Assembly (NCBI GenBank): GCA_018417955.1
Contig: JACTVC010000050.1
Coordinates: 62,001-126,000 of the forward strand
Reading direction: 5' to 3'
Length of the DNA: 64,000 nt
DNA from: Laccaria trichodermophora
Lineage: Eukaryota; Basidiomycota; Agaricomycetes; Agaricales; Hydnangiaceae
The notes below the pieces were generated by a model that did no database searches, had not been told where the DNA came from, and worked only from the letters and a program-made list of their open reading frames with translations. This document shows, piece after piece, positions 47,411 through 57,400 of the stretch. Numbering within the stretch: the stretch's first letter is position 1; every line of letters begins with the position of its first letter. The translations under genes were made by a program, and so were the position numbers.

Positions 47411-49173
47411 CAGTACTTTACCATCCCCCACATAATCCACATGGACTCCACTGGACTCCACTGGATTCCACTGGATTCCACTGGACTTCACTGGATTCCA
47501 CTGGATTCCACTGGACTTCACTACATACTGGCAATATCCACAAATCTGGACTCCACTGGACTCCCAGCACAAGACTGGACTCCACTGGACTCCACTGGAC
47601 TGCAAGCACAAAACTGGACTGGACTGGACTGGACTGGACTGGACTGGACTGCAAATCACAAAACTGGACTGGACTGGACTCCACTGGACTCTCCCAACAC
47701 AAAACTGGACTGGACTGGACTGCCAGACCTAAGTTAATCCAGAATTCCTAAACTTAGACTTCAAAACAAAAAATAAAATTGAAGTATATTTATTAATTGA
47801 ATTAATTAAATTTACATAGATTCTATGTTACAGAGGGGGGAGGGAGGGGAAAGGGAAAGGGAGGGGGAAGAGAGGAATGAATAGAGGGGGAGGGAGCAAG
47901 GAAGGGGGAAGGAAAGGGAGGGGGGGGAGAGAGGAGCAAGGAAAGGGGGAGGGGGGAAAGGGGGAGAGGGAGTGAAGGGGGGAGAGAGTGGAGGGGAGTG
48001 GGAGTGGTGAAGAGATGAGGTAGTGATAGGGGGAGAGAGTGGAGGGGAAGGGTGGTGCTGCTGGGCCCTCATCGCCGTTCCGCGCTGGTGTTGGCGGTGG
48101 TGGGTGCTCGTCGTTTTTCGTGGGCGTGTCGTTTTTCGGGTGTGGTGGGGGTGGGGTTTTCGTGGGCACTCGTTTGTTGTCACGTGTTGTCGTTGTCGTC
48201 GCATGTTGTCGTGTCGTCATCATGGTGTATCATCGACCCCACGTGTATTCGTCGTCGCGTGTCGTCGTTGTCGTCGTGTGTCGTCGTTGTCGTCCCCGCG
48301 TGTAGTCGTCGACGTGTGTCATCGTCGTCACGTGTCATCGTCATGTGTCGTCGTCGTTGCGTGTCATCGTCGTCGTCTGTCGTCGTCCCCGCGTGTAGTT
48401 GTTGTCGTCGTCCTCGCGTGTCGTCGTCGTCCTCGTGTGTCGTCGTCGTCGTCGCATGCCGCTGGCGCCTTTCGTGGTGAGAATGGGGCATTGGGGTGGT
48501 GGGGCATACATACCGTTGGCCCATGACGTGGCCACGTCATGGGCGCCGTCCCTCGTTCTTGGCCTGTCCTTCCACATTGGTGTGGGCGCGGGCATCGTTG
48601 GCGTTGGCGTTGGCGGCGTTGGAGGGGAGTGGTGAAGGGTGGTGGTGGTGGTGGTGGAAGGGAATGGGATGGTCACGGAAGTGTGACCATGCTGCAAATA
48701 GAAGATGTGACGATATGGCACGCCCTCAGGTAAGTCATGTGACCTCACCCCGCAGACTGAACAAAATCATGAATCCTTATTGCAGCTATCACTGACCCAC
48801 ACTATACATAAATTATAACACTTCCATTCATTGATCAATAAAATTGTAAGTATAGCTTGTATATTGTATAGTCTATTTTCGCTTTTTTAGTAGTATTCAT
48901 ATATAATAATAATAATATACTGGAATGACTGCAATCCACTGGACTCCACTGGACTTTGACTGGACTCATAGTCCACTGGACTGGGACTGGACTCAGGAAA
49001 GTGGCTGGCAGTCCAGTAGGAGTCCACTGGACTGGACTGGACTCCAGTGGACTGGGCATTCTGCCAGCCAATCTGGCCTGGTAAGAGGGCCACTGGAATC
49101 CACTGGACTCCAGTGGAGTCCAGTGGAGTCCAGTGGAGTCCATATGGATTACATGGGGGAGGGTAAAGACCTC
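47411..49173. mobile_element. hAT-like non-autonomous element E1, 1763 bp, TSD AAGTTATG
   Basis: The 8-bp duplication AAGTTATG is at 47403-47410 and 49174-49181. The ends are inverted repeats: CAGTACTTTACCATCCCCCA on the left and, reading inward from the right, GAGGTCTTTACCCTCCCCCA. Next to the ends lie arrays of TGGACTCCACTGGACTCCAC (47440-47720 and inverted at 48930-49140). The interior has a G-rich block (47835-48055) followed by a GTCGTC-rich block (48060-48470). No transposase is present. It sits in the CK1 intron. Confidence 0.9.
47440..47730. repeat. Subterminal GGACTCCACT minisatellite of E1
   Basis: About 20 copies of a 5-10-bp unit (CTGGACTCCA, CTGGATTCCA or CTGGA). The array is repeated at 48930-49140, partly in inverse orientation. 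Confidence 0.85.
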
Positions 49174-49449
49174 AAGTTATGTCCTCACACCAGACAAGCA
49201 CAACAGCTGCCCCTGGAACTGTGGGCCAGCAGCATGGCAATCATGGAAGGGACGCTGAACTTTGGTGAATGGGCTTGTCACTTATTTGATCTGCCTGTTT
49301 TCAGTATGTGCATCCTGAGTGCGACTGCGCGATTGGGGGGTAGCAGGAGGGTTTCGCTCAGTTTGGTTAATGATTGGTTTGGCGGTTGCCCTTGTGGGGG
49401 CAGTAGACGAGGGTCTCGCGCGGTCGTAAGAGGTTTCCCTGTGCCCTGA

Positions 49450-50404
49450 GATTGCCCTGGAACTATGGTGGCAATCTCCTCCAGCTTACAGCAGCTTACT
49501 TTGCCATAAATCATATTGTACTAGTAGCTTAGTTTCTCCTTCTAACAACACTTGCGACAGTATCAACACAACATTGAGAAGCATATCGCTTGAGAACTTC
49601 AAAGATGCATGTAAAAACTGTGGGATTGTGACCAGTAGCAACGCATACCTGATTTCACTCGGAGACTGAGCAAGGGGTCTGAAAGATGGAAAGCGACAGG
49701 GAAGCGAGCAAACGTAAATCAGGCGGAAGCGATGGCCAAGCCATCACTCAGTAAATCCAGTAAATCCAGTGGATTTACTGGTAAATCTCTCAGAAATAAG
49801 TCCTTAGGTGCACTTATGCATCATATTTGGACTTTACACCAGTCAGACTAGAGAACTGTGTTCTTTCTAATGCCTGATAGCACCTTAGTGAATCTATTCA
49901 GTTCTATAAATGTTGTCCTTGTACAGACATGTTTCTATCATAAATTCTTTAGTCAAGCGCAACACGAAGTTCACAGCGCAACGCGAAGAAGTCTGCAGTG
50001 CAACGTGAACTTTTACGATGTGTAGTTGACACGTGAGGCATAGAAGCACGTGATTCAACATTGAGCGTTCGAGCTTTGCCACCACTCGTTTTTTACCTTT
50101 TCTGCCCAGCGTGTGCATGCTGCATGCTGCTCGCCTCGTCTATGTCGCTTTGGTCTATCCGAGTGCCAGCGAGTGAGCAGCTGCAGCTTAGGCGAGGCAG
50201 AAACAAAGGGCTACAGTTGTTTGCCATCTGTACCATGCCCATTCACAACATCATCTCTGCACTCATTCACAGGCCCCTCCATTCATCCCCAATTATAATG
50301 CTGTGTGCACAATGTTGCCAAATTGAAACCTTTGGAAAGGAGAGTCAATAGTTAGGAGGTTACACCCTCAACACCTTTCTCCACCCTCCCTCCTCTTAGA
50401 AACT
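49450..50404. other. Spacer / putative promoter of the nuclease gene
   Basis: No gene is recognised. A run of CAACGCGAAG-like short repeats occurs near 49970-50010 (CGCAACACGAAG, CGCAACGCGAAG, TGCAACGTGAAC). The right end should be the promoter of the gene that begins at 50405. Confidence 0.4.
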
Positions 50405-51073
50405 ATGGGAATCCCTGGCATTTAGAATGTACGGCACCCAAATATTTTGCGGTTCTCTCAAAACTGATTTTCATCATTAGATTCTGCTGAAAGCAGTGCA
50501 ATCGCACACTTTCACTGAGCTCAGTGTTAGAAGGGTTTGAGGCAAATTGGCGTGGAGCTCGAACCCTCTTGATTGGTGTTGATGCAAGGTATAACATTTA
50601 TCTTCTCATCTATTCATGAGGGAAGCTGATCCAGTCACTGTCAGCATCTGGCTGAACCAGACACAATCGATCTTTCATGTACCAGGCATGCATTACCAGG
50701 CCGGTGAAAATCCTGAGCTCCGATCTCTTTTCTATCGCCTGGCACGCTTCCGAAAGCTCCCAATCCACCTTGTTTTTGTTTTTGATGGAGAACACCGTCC
50801 GTCCATTAAACGGGGTGTCAATGTTTGCACCAAGGCACATGCACTGACAAGCTCATTCCAGGAGCTTATTGAGCAATATGGCTATAGTTTTCATACCGTT
50901 GAGTTCATCTTTTGAGTTATTTCTCTGAGACTAATCGAGGCCCACTTATAGGCACCTGCAGAGGCAGAAGCAGAACTGGCGGTCCTCAATGCCCATGGGA
51001 TCATTGATGCAGTCTTAACTGACGATGCGGATGTGCTCCTTTTTGGAGCAACTCATCTCATTCGAAAGTAAGT

Positions 51074-52735
51074 CAGTACTTTACAGTGCCCCACCTATTC
51101 CTGCAGGAATCCTGCAGGAATGGGGTCATTCCAGTGGAATTCCAGGGGAATCCTGCAGGAATAGAGTCATTCCAGTGGAATTCCAGAGGAATTCCTGAGG
51201 AATCCTGAGGAATCCAGAGGAATTCCACTGGAATAGGACTGGAATTAAGCAGAGTAAGTTTTTTTCAGCTCCAACCTTATCCTGATGACTTGGCACTCAT
51301 ATTTCTTTATAAAATTCACATGTAAAAGTCATAGATTGAGTTGTAATGTATTTAAAATGTACTACTACACACACTACACAGTTTATCTTAAAGGGAGGGG
51401 GTAGGGGAGGGACAAGGTGGGGGTGTATTTATATTTTTGAGAGGGACAAGGAAGGGGAAGAACAAGGGAGGGGAGGGAGGAAGGGGGAAGGACAAGAAGG
51501 AGGGAAGGAAGGAAGGGGGAGGGACAAGGAAGGGGGAGGGACAAGGAAAGGGGGGAGGGAGGAAAGGGGGGAGGGAGGGAAGGGGGGAGGGAGGAAAGGG
51601 GGGAGGGAGGGAAGGGGGGAGGGAGGAAAGGGGGGAGGGAGGAAAGGGGGGAGGGAATGGTGGAGCAAAGGGGAAGGGAGCAAGGGGGAGGGACAAGGAA
51701 AGGGGGAAGGAGGAAGGGAATGGTGGAGGGGAGAGGGAGTGTGGCTGGGACCTCGGCCATCGTCGTCCCACGTTGGCGTCCCATCGTTGTGTCGCATTTT
51801 GTTGTCGTCTCCTCGTCGCGTGTTCGCGTTTCGTCGTGTGTCCGCGTTTTTGCGTTATTCGTGGGCGTTGTCGTCACCATCGTCGTGGGTGCTGGTTGTT
51901 GTTGAGGGCGTCGTCGTGGGTGGCGTTGGTGTGGACGTGGTGGTTTTGGTAGGCGGCGTGGTGCTGTCGTGTGTCGTGTGGGCGGTGCGTGGTTTTCGGT
52001 GGGCGGTGCCTGGTTTTCAGTGGGCAGCGCGTGTTTTTCGGTGGGCGCTCGTGTTTTTCGGTGGGTGGTGGGATGTTTTCATGGGCGGGGTATGGTTTTC
52101 GTGGGCGCTGGCGGTGTACGTGGGTGGTGGGCATTGTTTTTTGCCCGTCGGGTGTTGTTTTGTGTCCGGGGGCGTTGTTTTCGTGGGCGTTGGGTGTTTT
52201 CGTGGGTTACGGCGCTCGTTTCGTGACGTGGCGTCGCCGCGTTGTTGTTGAAGGGTGTCGTGGTCGATGTTGGTGGTCGTGGTGGCCATGGGTGATCGAG
52301 GAGCGACGTTGGCGGTGGTGGCTATGGGTGACGGTGATGGCGTGGCGTTGGCGGCGGCGACGAGCATGGTGCTGGTGGTGGAAGAAGAGAGTGGCCATGT
52401 TTGGTGAGCATGTTCACCAAACAAACATTGTTTGTGATCCATTGAAAATAAATAAACTATAATACAGTAACAAATAAATAAAATAAACAGATTGGACTGG
52501 AATCCCATTCCTGCTCATTCCGGGGAACACCATTCCTGCCCATTCCGGGGAAGACCATTCCGGGGAACATTCCGGTGTGCATTCCGGAATCCACCGGAAT
52601 TCCACCGGAATGGAAAACACCGGAATAAACAATTTAGCAGGGCCTTCTGCTAAATTCCATTCCACCGGAATCCACCGGAATTCCACCGGAATGACTGGAT
52701 TCCTGCAGGAATAGGGGGGGCACTGCTAAGACCTC
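51074..52735. mobile_element. hAT-like non-autonomous element E2, 1662 bp, TSD AAGTAAGT
   Basis: AAGTAAGT is duplicated at 51066-51073 and 52736-52743 and contains the 5' splice site of the host intron. The ends are CAGTACTTTACAGTGCCCCAC and, inward from the right, GAGGTCTTAGCAGTGCCCCC. The subterminal arrays use GGAATTCC-type units (51100-51250 and 52500-52710) instead of the GGACTCCA units of E1. The interior has the same order of a G-rich block (51390-51740) and a GT/GTCGTC-rich block (51755-52400). A 26-bp palindrome lies at 52631-52656. There is no transposase. Confidence 0.92.
52631..52656. repeat. Conserved palindrome in E2
   Basis: AATTTAGCAG - GGCCTT - CTGCTAAATT. E3 has the same palindrome at 56323-56348 with R/Y changes that keep pairing (GGCAG...CTGCC). 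Confidence 0.8.
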
Positions 52736-54433
52736 AAGTAAGTGTTCACTTTGATATCTTTTCAGACAGTTTCTTACCCATTCCCAGCCCCAACGTTAAA
52801 GAAGATGGTGACGACATCAGTATTTACACAGCTGATGCCATCCGCTCGACTTTGTCCCTCACGAGTGGTGGAATCCTACTACTTGGGATACTTAGTGGAG
52901 GTGACTACAATCCGGTGAGCCAGTTGTCACCATGATTCTCTTTACCACAACTAACTCAGCCTAGGTTGGATTGCAGGGCTGTGGTATGAAGACGGCCTAC
53001 AGCCTTGCTCGTGCTGGCTTTGGTGATGATCTACTGAATGCCACCAAGACCTGCACACCGCTGGAACTGGAACATTTCCTTGAGAAATGGCACAGTCGCT
53101 TATGCACAACACTTCGGTACAACGATGCTGGTCACCTTTCGAGATGTCAGGTTGCCCTTTCAAATAGTGTACCTGCTACGTTCCCCGACCCCAAAGTCCT
53201 TGCTCTCTATGTCAACCCTATCACGTCGTGGTCCCCTGGCCAGAAACTACCCAATACAACCACATGGATACCTCGAGAGGTCAACCTCACCAAACTAGCT
53301 GCATTCTGTGAGCGCTCGTTTACCTGGGGTACTTCTGAAGGTATCGTTTCGTGCTTCCAAGAACACGTTTGGCCTGGCATGACTCTTTATCGACTGGTTG
53401 AGGTTTGTCAATATATTCTCTCTTCAATCTAATATTTACTAATTGGAAATTAGGAAGCTAATGTTGATCCTACCACGATGCTTACAGCACATTTTGCACA
53501 AACTATTGCTGAGGGGACATTTGGTCTCTCATCCATCCTTCGCATCGTTTGACAGCAAAAGGCCGGGACAAAAGCAGTTTCTGGTTACATGGTGGAAGTT
53601 CAGACAGGCCGTCTCTGTACAGCCACATGCTCCGGTCTTTGAGGTCTTCGAACGTTCACCAAAGCCACCACAAAGTCCACAGCAAAGACAAAAACTTTGT
53701 TGGGGTTAATGATGGTATGGATCCCCTGCTCCATTCTTGAACAAGCATTGCCAGCCCTCGTCGCACGCTACCAGAAGGGACAGAAGAGTAAAAACAAGCC
53801 CAGCCTCGCCACGTCATCAACCTACAAAGTCGTATGTCATGTTCTCAGAGCCCATTTTGGTTTTTGCCTTACATGTCTTTATCATTCCAGATATTCCCAA
53901 AGCATGTTCCTAGTGCTACCACCATCACTGGGAATAATGTACCTGTTGCTGGGCCTAGCACAGCTCCCGTTGCTGGGCCTAGCAGTAGGGCCGTTGCTAG
54001 GCATAGTGTTGGACCAATCGCTATGCGTAGGGGGGTTTCTGCCACCATTGCTGGGGGTATCATGGCACCTATTGCCGGGCTTACTGTGGTGCCCACTGCT
54101 GGGCGCATTGCACTTGTTGCGGAGCATCCTGGTAGTTCACCGAACAATGCCATTTACATTGATTGAAAGGTTCTAATATCATGTATATTCATATATATAT
54201 TCTGTTGTGGTCGCATTCTATTTTACAGACTTTTCTATGTACACAACTACCTGTCACAGATGCATTCTATTTCACGGACTTTTCTATGTACCCCAGAATA
54301 TTATACAAAAAAAACAGGCATCTGTAGATTTGGCTTTTTCAGTTCCATTCGCTTGAGGTGAAACTTGGGTGAAACGTGAATAAAAGTCAGACATTTGCAT
54401 ACAGTGACTGACTACCTCCAACCAACAACATAC

Positions 54434-57400
54434 ATGGCCAGAAGCAACACCACGAGAAAACCAACAGAACGGAAGACAAAAAGCCCAACAATGGACCTGG
54501 ATACCTTGCAAGCCGTCCATGACGCCAGCCTTCTTGAATTCGGGAAGTCCAAAAACACGAACAAAGCATATGCTGGCCACATTGCTTGGGGGAAGAAGTT
54601 CCTTGCAAATGTCGTGGCCGAGAGGAAGGCCAAGGGTATTGAGGTGTGTGACAAGGGTATCCCGACAACTGAGCTTGCCAAAGCATTTGACAAACCACCA
54701 AACCGCTACTCAGCTGTTGCACTTGAGTTCTTCCTTGTCCAAAAGGTTTTCACCGAAGAGCTGTCTAGAAGCTATGCCGAAGGGATTCAAGGGGCCTTTG
54801 CAGACTACTGGGACAAAATGTGAGTGTTACATGGATATGATGTTCCCTAGTCCAATACTTTCCATTCCTCCACTGATTCCTACCGGATTCCGCAGATTCC
54901 GGCCGGAATCCAGGAATTCCGGTGGAATCCGACCGGAATCCGCAGGAATCCAACTGGAATAGACAGAAAATCTCATTATTTAGGTTATATTTCACTCTTC
55001 TATTTCAGACATACATTTTGGAACAGGCGAATTGATGAAAATACACTTTAAATGCGACTTAATGTGCACTTATCAAGACCTCCTGAATTACTTATGCAAT
55101 GTAGTCAACCAATCTATTATTCTATTCTATGTTGATAACATAATCCTAAGAATTTCTTATCACACTTAGATTTGAACAGAGAAAATTGTAGTATATTATA
55201 TTCATTAGAGCTACATAAATCTATTCTACAACATTGAGTGTTAAAGAACTACATACTCTACTACATGAGGGGGGAGGGAGTGGTGGGGAGAGAGGGGTGG
55301 AGAGGAGAGATGGAGGGGGGATGGAGGGGAGGGAGTGATGAAGGGGGGAGGGAGCAATGGAGGGGGATGGAGGGGAGGGAGTGAGGGGGAGGGATGGAGA
55401 GAGGGGGGAGGGATGGAGAGAGGGAACAGGGGGGAGGGAAAAGGAAGGGGAGAGGGGAAAGGAAGAGGGTGGGATAGGGAAGAGGGTGGGCCGTCATCCG
55501 TTGACGTGCTCATCGTCCGCTAACGTGCTCGTCGTCTGTTGACGTCGTCGTCGTCCATTGACGTGGGCGTCCGTTGACGCGGTCGTCGTCCGTTGACGTG
55601 GTGGTGGTGTCGTCGTGGGCATGTCGTTTGTTGGCGTGGCCCTCCGTTGATGTGGTGAGGTGTGTTGTCATCCGTGGGCGTGGTCGTGGTGGTCGTGCGT
55701 TGACGTGGTTGTCCCTCGTCGTGTGCCTGGTGTTAGCAAGCTGGGTGGGACGAGCTTGGGATGGGGGTTGCTCACCTAGGACGACGAACGACGACTTGCG
55801 TCGTTCGTCGTCTGGTTGCCACGTCGCTGATAGCGACGTGGCAACGTGTTGCCGCGCTCGTTTACTGGGGCTGGTGGCGTGGCGTTGGGGCGTCGTTTCC
55901 TGCGTCGTGGCCGTGACGTTGTGTTAGAGGGTAGGGGTCGTGGTGAGAACGACGACGTCCGTCGTCGTTCTCTCGTCGTTCTCGTCGTCTTGTTGCCATG
56001 TCGCAACGTGTCGTCGTCGTTTACTGGTGACATGGCGTTGAGGCGTGGTGGTCGATCGGTGGCTGGTGTGCGTGGTGGTGGCCGTTGGTGACGTGGTCAT
56101 GTCGCAAGGTTGGTGGGCGTCGTGGACGATGGTGGTGGTGGTTGAGAGAGAGAGGGTTGTTTGTTGATGACGCCCAAATCAAGCGTCGGCAAACGCCGAC
56201 GCTTGATTTGGGCATCAGGAATTCCGTTCCGTGTCATTCCGGGAGCATTCCTTCTGGGTGATTCCTGGAACGATTTCGGCGGAATTTGAATTCCATCAAA
56301 ATTCCGCCGGAATGGTTTGATCAATTTGGCAGGGCCCTCTGCCAAATTTGATTCCTCCGGAATTCCGGGAATTGTCCGGATTCCGCCGGATTCCGGCAGG
56401 AATCAGTGGAGGACAATAAAGACCTCCCCTAGTCAATATGAAACACACCTGCAGGGATGAACAGATGTATGCTGGTGCCTATGCTCTTGATAAGGCCACC
56501 AGTATCGTTACTGGATGTCCAGCACGAGCTCCAGCCATCCATGATCTCATGAAGGCTGTTAAAACTAGAGCAGGCACCAAAGGGGCTGCTGCGATGAGGA
56601 AGCATTCTGAGGCGATGTTGCTTGAGGACCTGCAAAAGATCATGGCATGGTCAGAAGAAAAGTGCCCAAATGAGTTTTTTGATAACGCACCATCAAGCAC
56701 TCAGTCCGATGTTGCTCTGATGAACGTGCATGGCCTTATGTGGGCATTATGTCCAACTCTTTTCGTGCTGATGTTGAGGTATGATGATAGCGTGAATTCC
56801 TAATTTGGCCTGCATCAGCTAACTATTTCGCAGAGTATTTGAAGGCTTATCCTTGCAGAATGCCGACATCACACAGGGACTAAACGGTCCTGCCCTGTAC
56901 CACTTCCCATTTTTTGAAGTCAAACTTGAGGAGCAGAAGAATTGGCAAAAGCAAGCTGGCTACAATGGCCCACGTACCAGTATGTATTTCGTCTCTCCAC
57001 CAATAATTTAGCCAATCTGAAGGCCTGTTTCGAAGGTGGAATTTATCAAATCTACAAACAAGACATTGCAGAAATGGACATGTATATGCACCTCCCACGC
57101 TGGTTAAAGCATCTCGAAAGTCGCATTGGCCGCAGCCTCCAGCCCGATGACTTCATCTTTCCCTACATTTCGCAAAATGGCACTATCGACCCCAAGCATG
57201 CTATGTCATACGACACATCCCAAAAGCTTCTAGTTGAGTTTGTTGCTGGCGCTGGCCTCACCAAAGTATACACAACACATTGCTTCCGACGTGGCGGTGC
57301 CCAGTATCGTTTCATGTATGCACCTATTGGTCGCTGTTGGTCTTTGAGCATCATCAGGTGGTGGGGAGGGTGGGCTAAAGGCGAACAAGTGAGTTTCAAA

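Larger units (their letters stand above)
46741..49446 (+). pseudogene. Casein kinase 1 (CK1) copy, 5'-truncated and decayed
   Basis: CK1 is a Ser/Thr kinase. This copy begins in the catalytic loop and lacks the N-lobe. Blocks read LEYIHPHNFTHSDIKPDDFLM, where CK1 normally has HRDIKPDN, then TQLNVFNVVSPRSY, where the DFG of DFGLAKKY is destroyed. Next come TSINTHLGVEQARRDDLESL, KYDRVMEKMTP, ADLLSCGFPN, ALRFVDKPDYSYVRKLF, YDYVFDWSVQ and EDDKHRASDRM. After an intron starting at 47350 the frame resumes at about 49177 with CPHTRQAQQLPLEL, a match to the basidiomycete CK1 tail. At least two frameshifts lie near 47035-47070. Loss of the catalytic Arg, Asn and DFG makes it non-functional. The intron has been enlarged to 1.8 kb by an inserted element. 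Confidence 0.88.
50405..54166 (+). pseudogene. GEN1/Yen1-like Rad2-family structure-specific nuclease, decayed
   Basis: The XPG/Rad2 fold cuts branched DNA, and GEN1-type members resolve Holliday junctions. The start is MGIPGI, then TAG at 50423-50425 where Trp is expected. After a 52-nt intron come TFTELSV and, after a frame slip, EGFEANWRGARTLLIGVDA. The N-domain continues SIWLNQTQSIFHV and GENPELRSLFYRLARFRKLP, then FVFDGEHRPSIKRG. The I-domain has APAEAEAELAVLNAHGIIDA and VLTDDADVLLFGATHLIR. Then come DDISIYTADAIRSTL and the helix-hairpin-helix segment LGILSGGDYNPGCGMKTAYS. The GEN1-like C-part includes LALYVNPITSWSPGQKLP and WGTSEGIVSCFQEHVWPGM, with an in-frame TGA after SSILRIV near 53550. 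A repetitive VAGPSTAPVAGPSS tail ends at 54166. The acidic catalytic residues survive, but the stops and the shift argue for a recent pseudogene. Element E2 fills the intron at 51068-52787. Confidence 0.85.

Noticed and set aside
47440..47730. CRISPR-like repeat array
   Set aside because: The units are 5-10 bp and contiguous without spacers, in a eukaryotic genome. They are a subterminal minisatellite of a transposon.
47812..48526. Long proline-, valine- or serine-rich open frames on both strands
   Set aside because: They come from the G-rich and GTCGTC blocks of element E1. Equivalent frames in E2 (51346-52508) and E3 (55241-56091) have unrelated sequences, so this is low-complexity composition, not genes.
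47411..56426. Interpretation of E1-E3 as introners that created new introns
   Set aside because: Removing each element with one TSD copy leaves an ordinary intron of about 50 nt with its own splice sites, so the introns predate the insertions.
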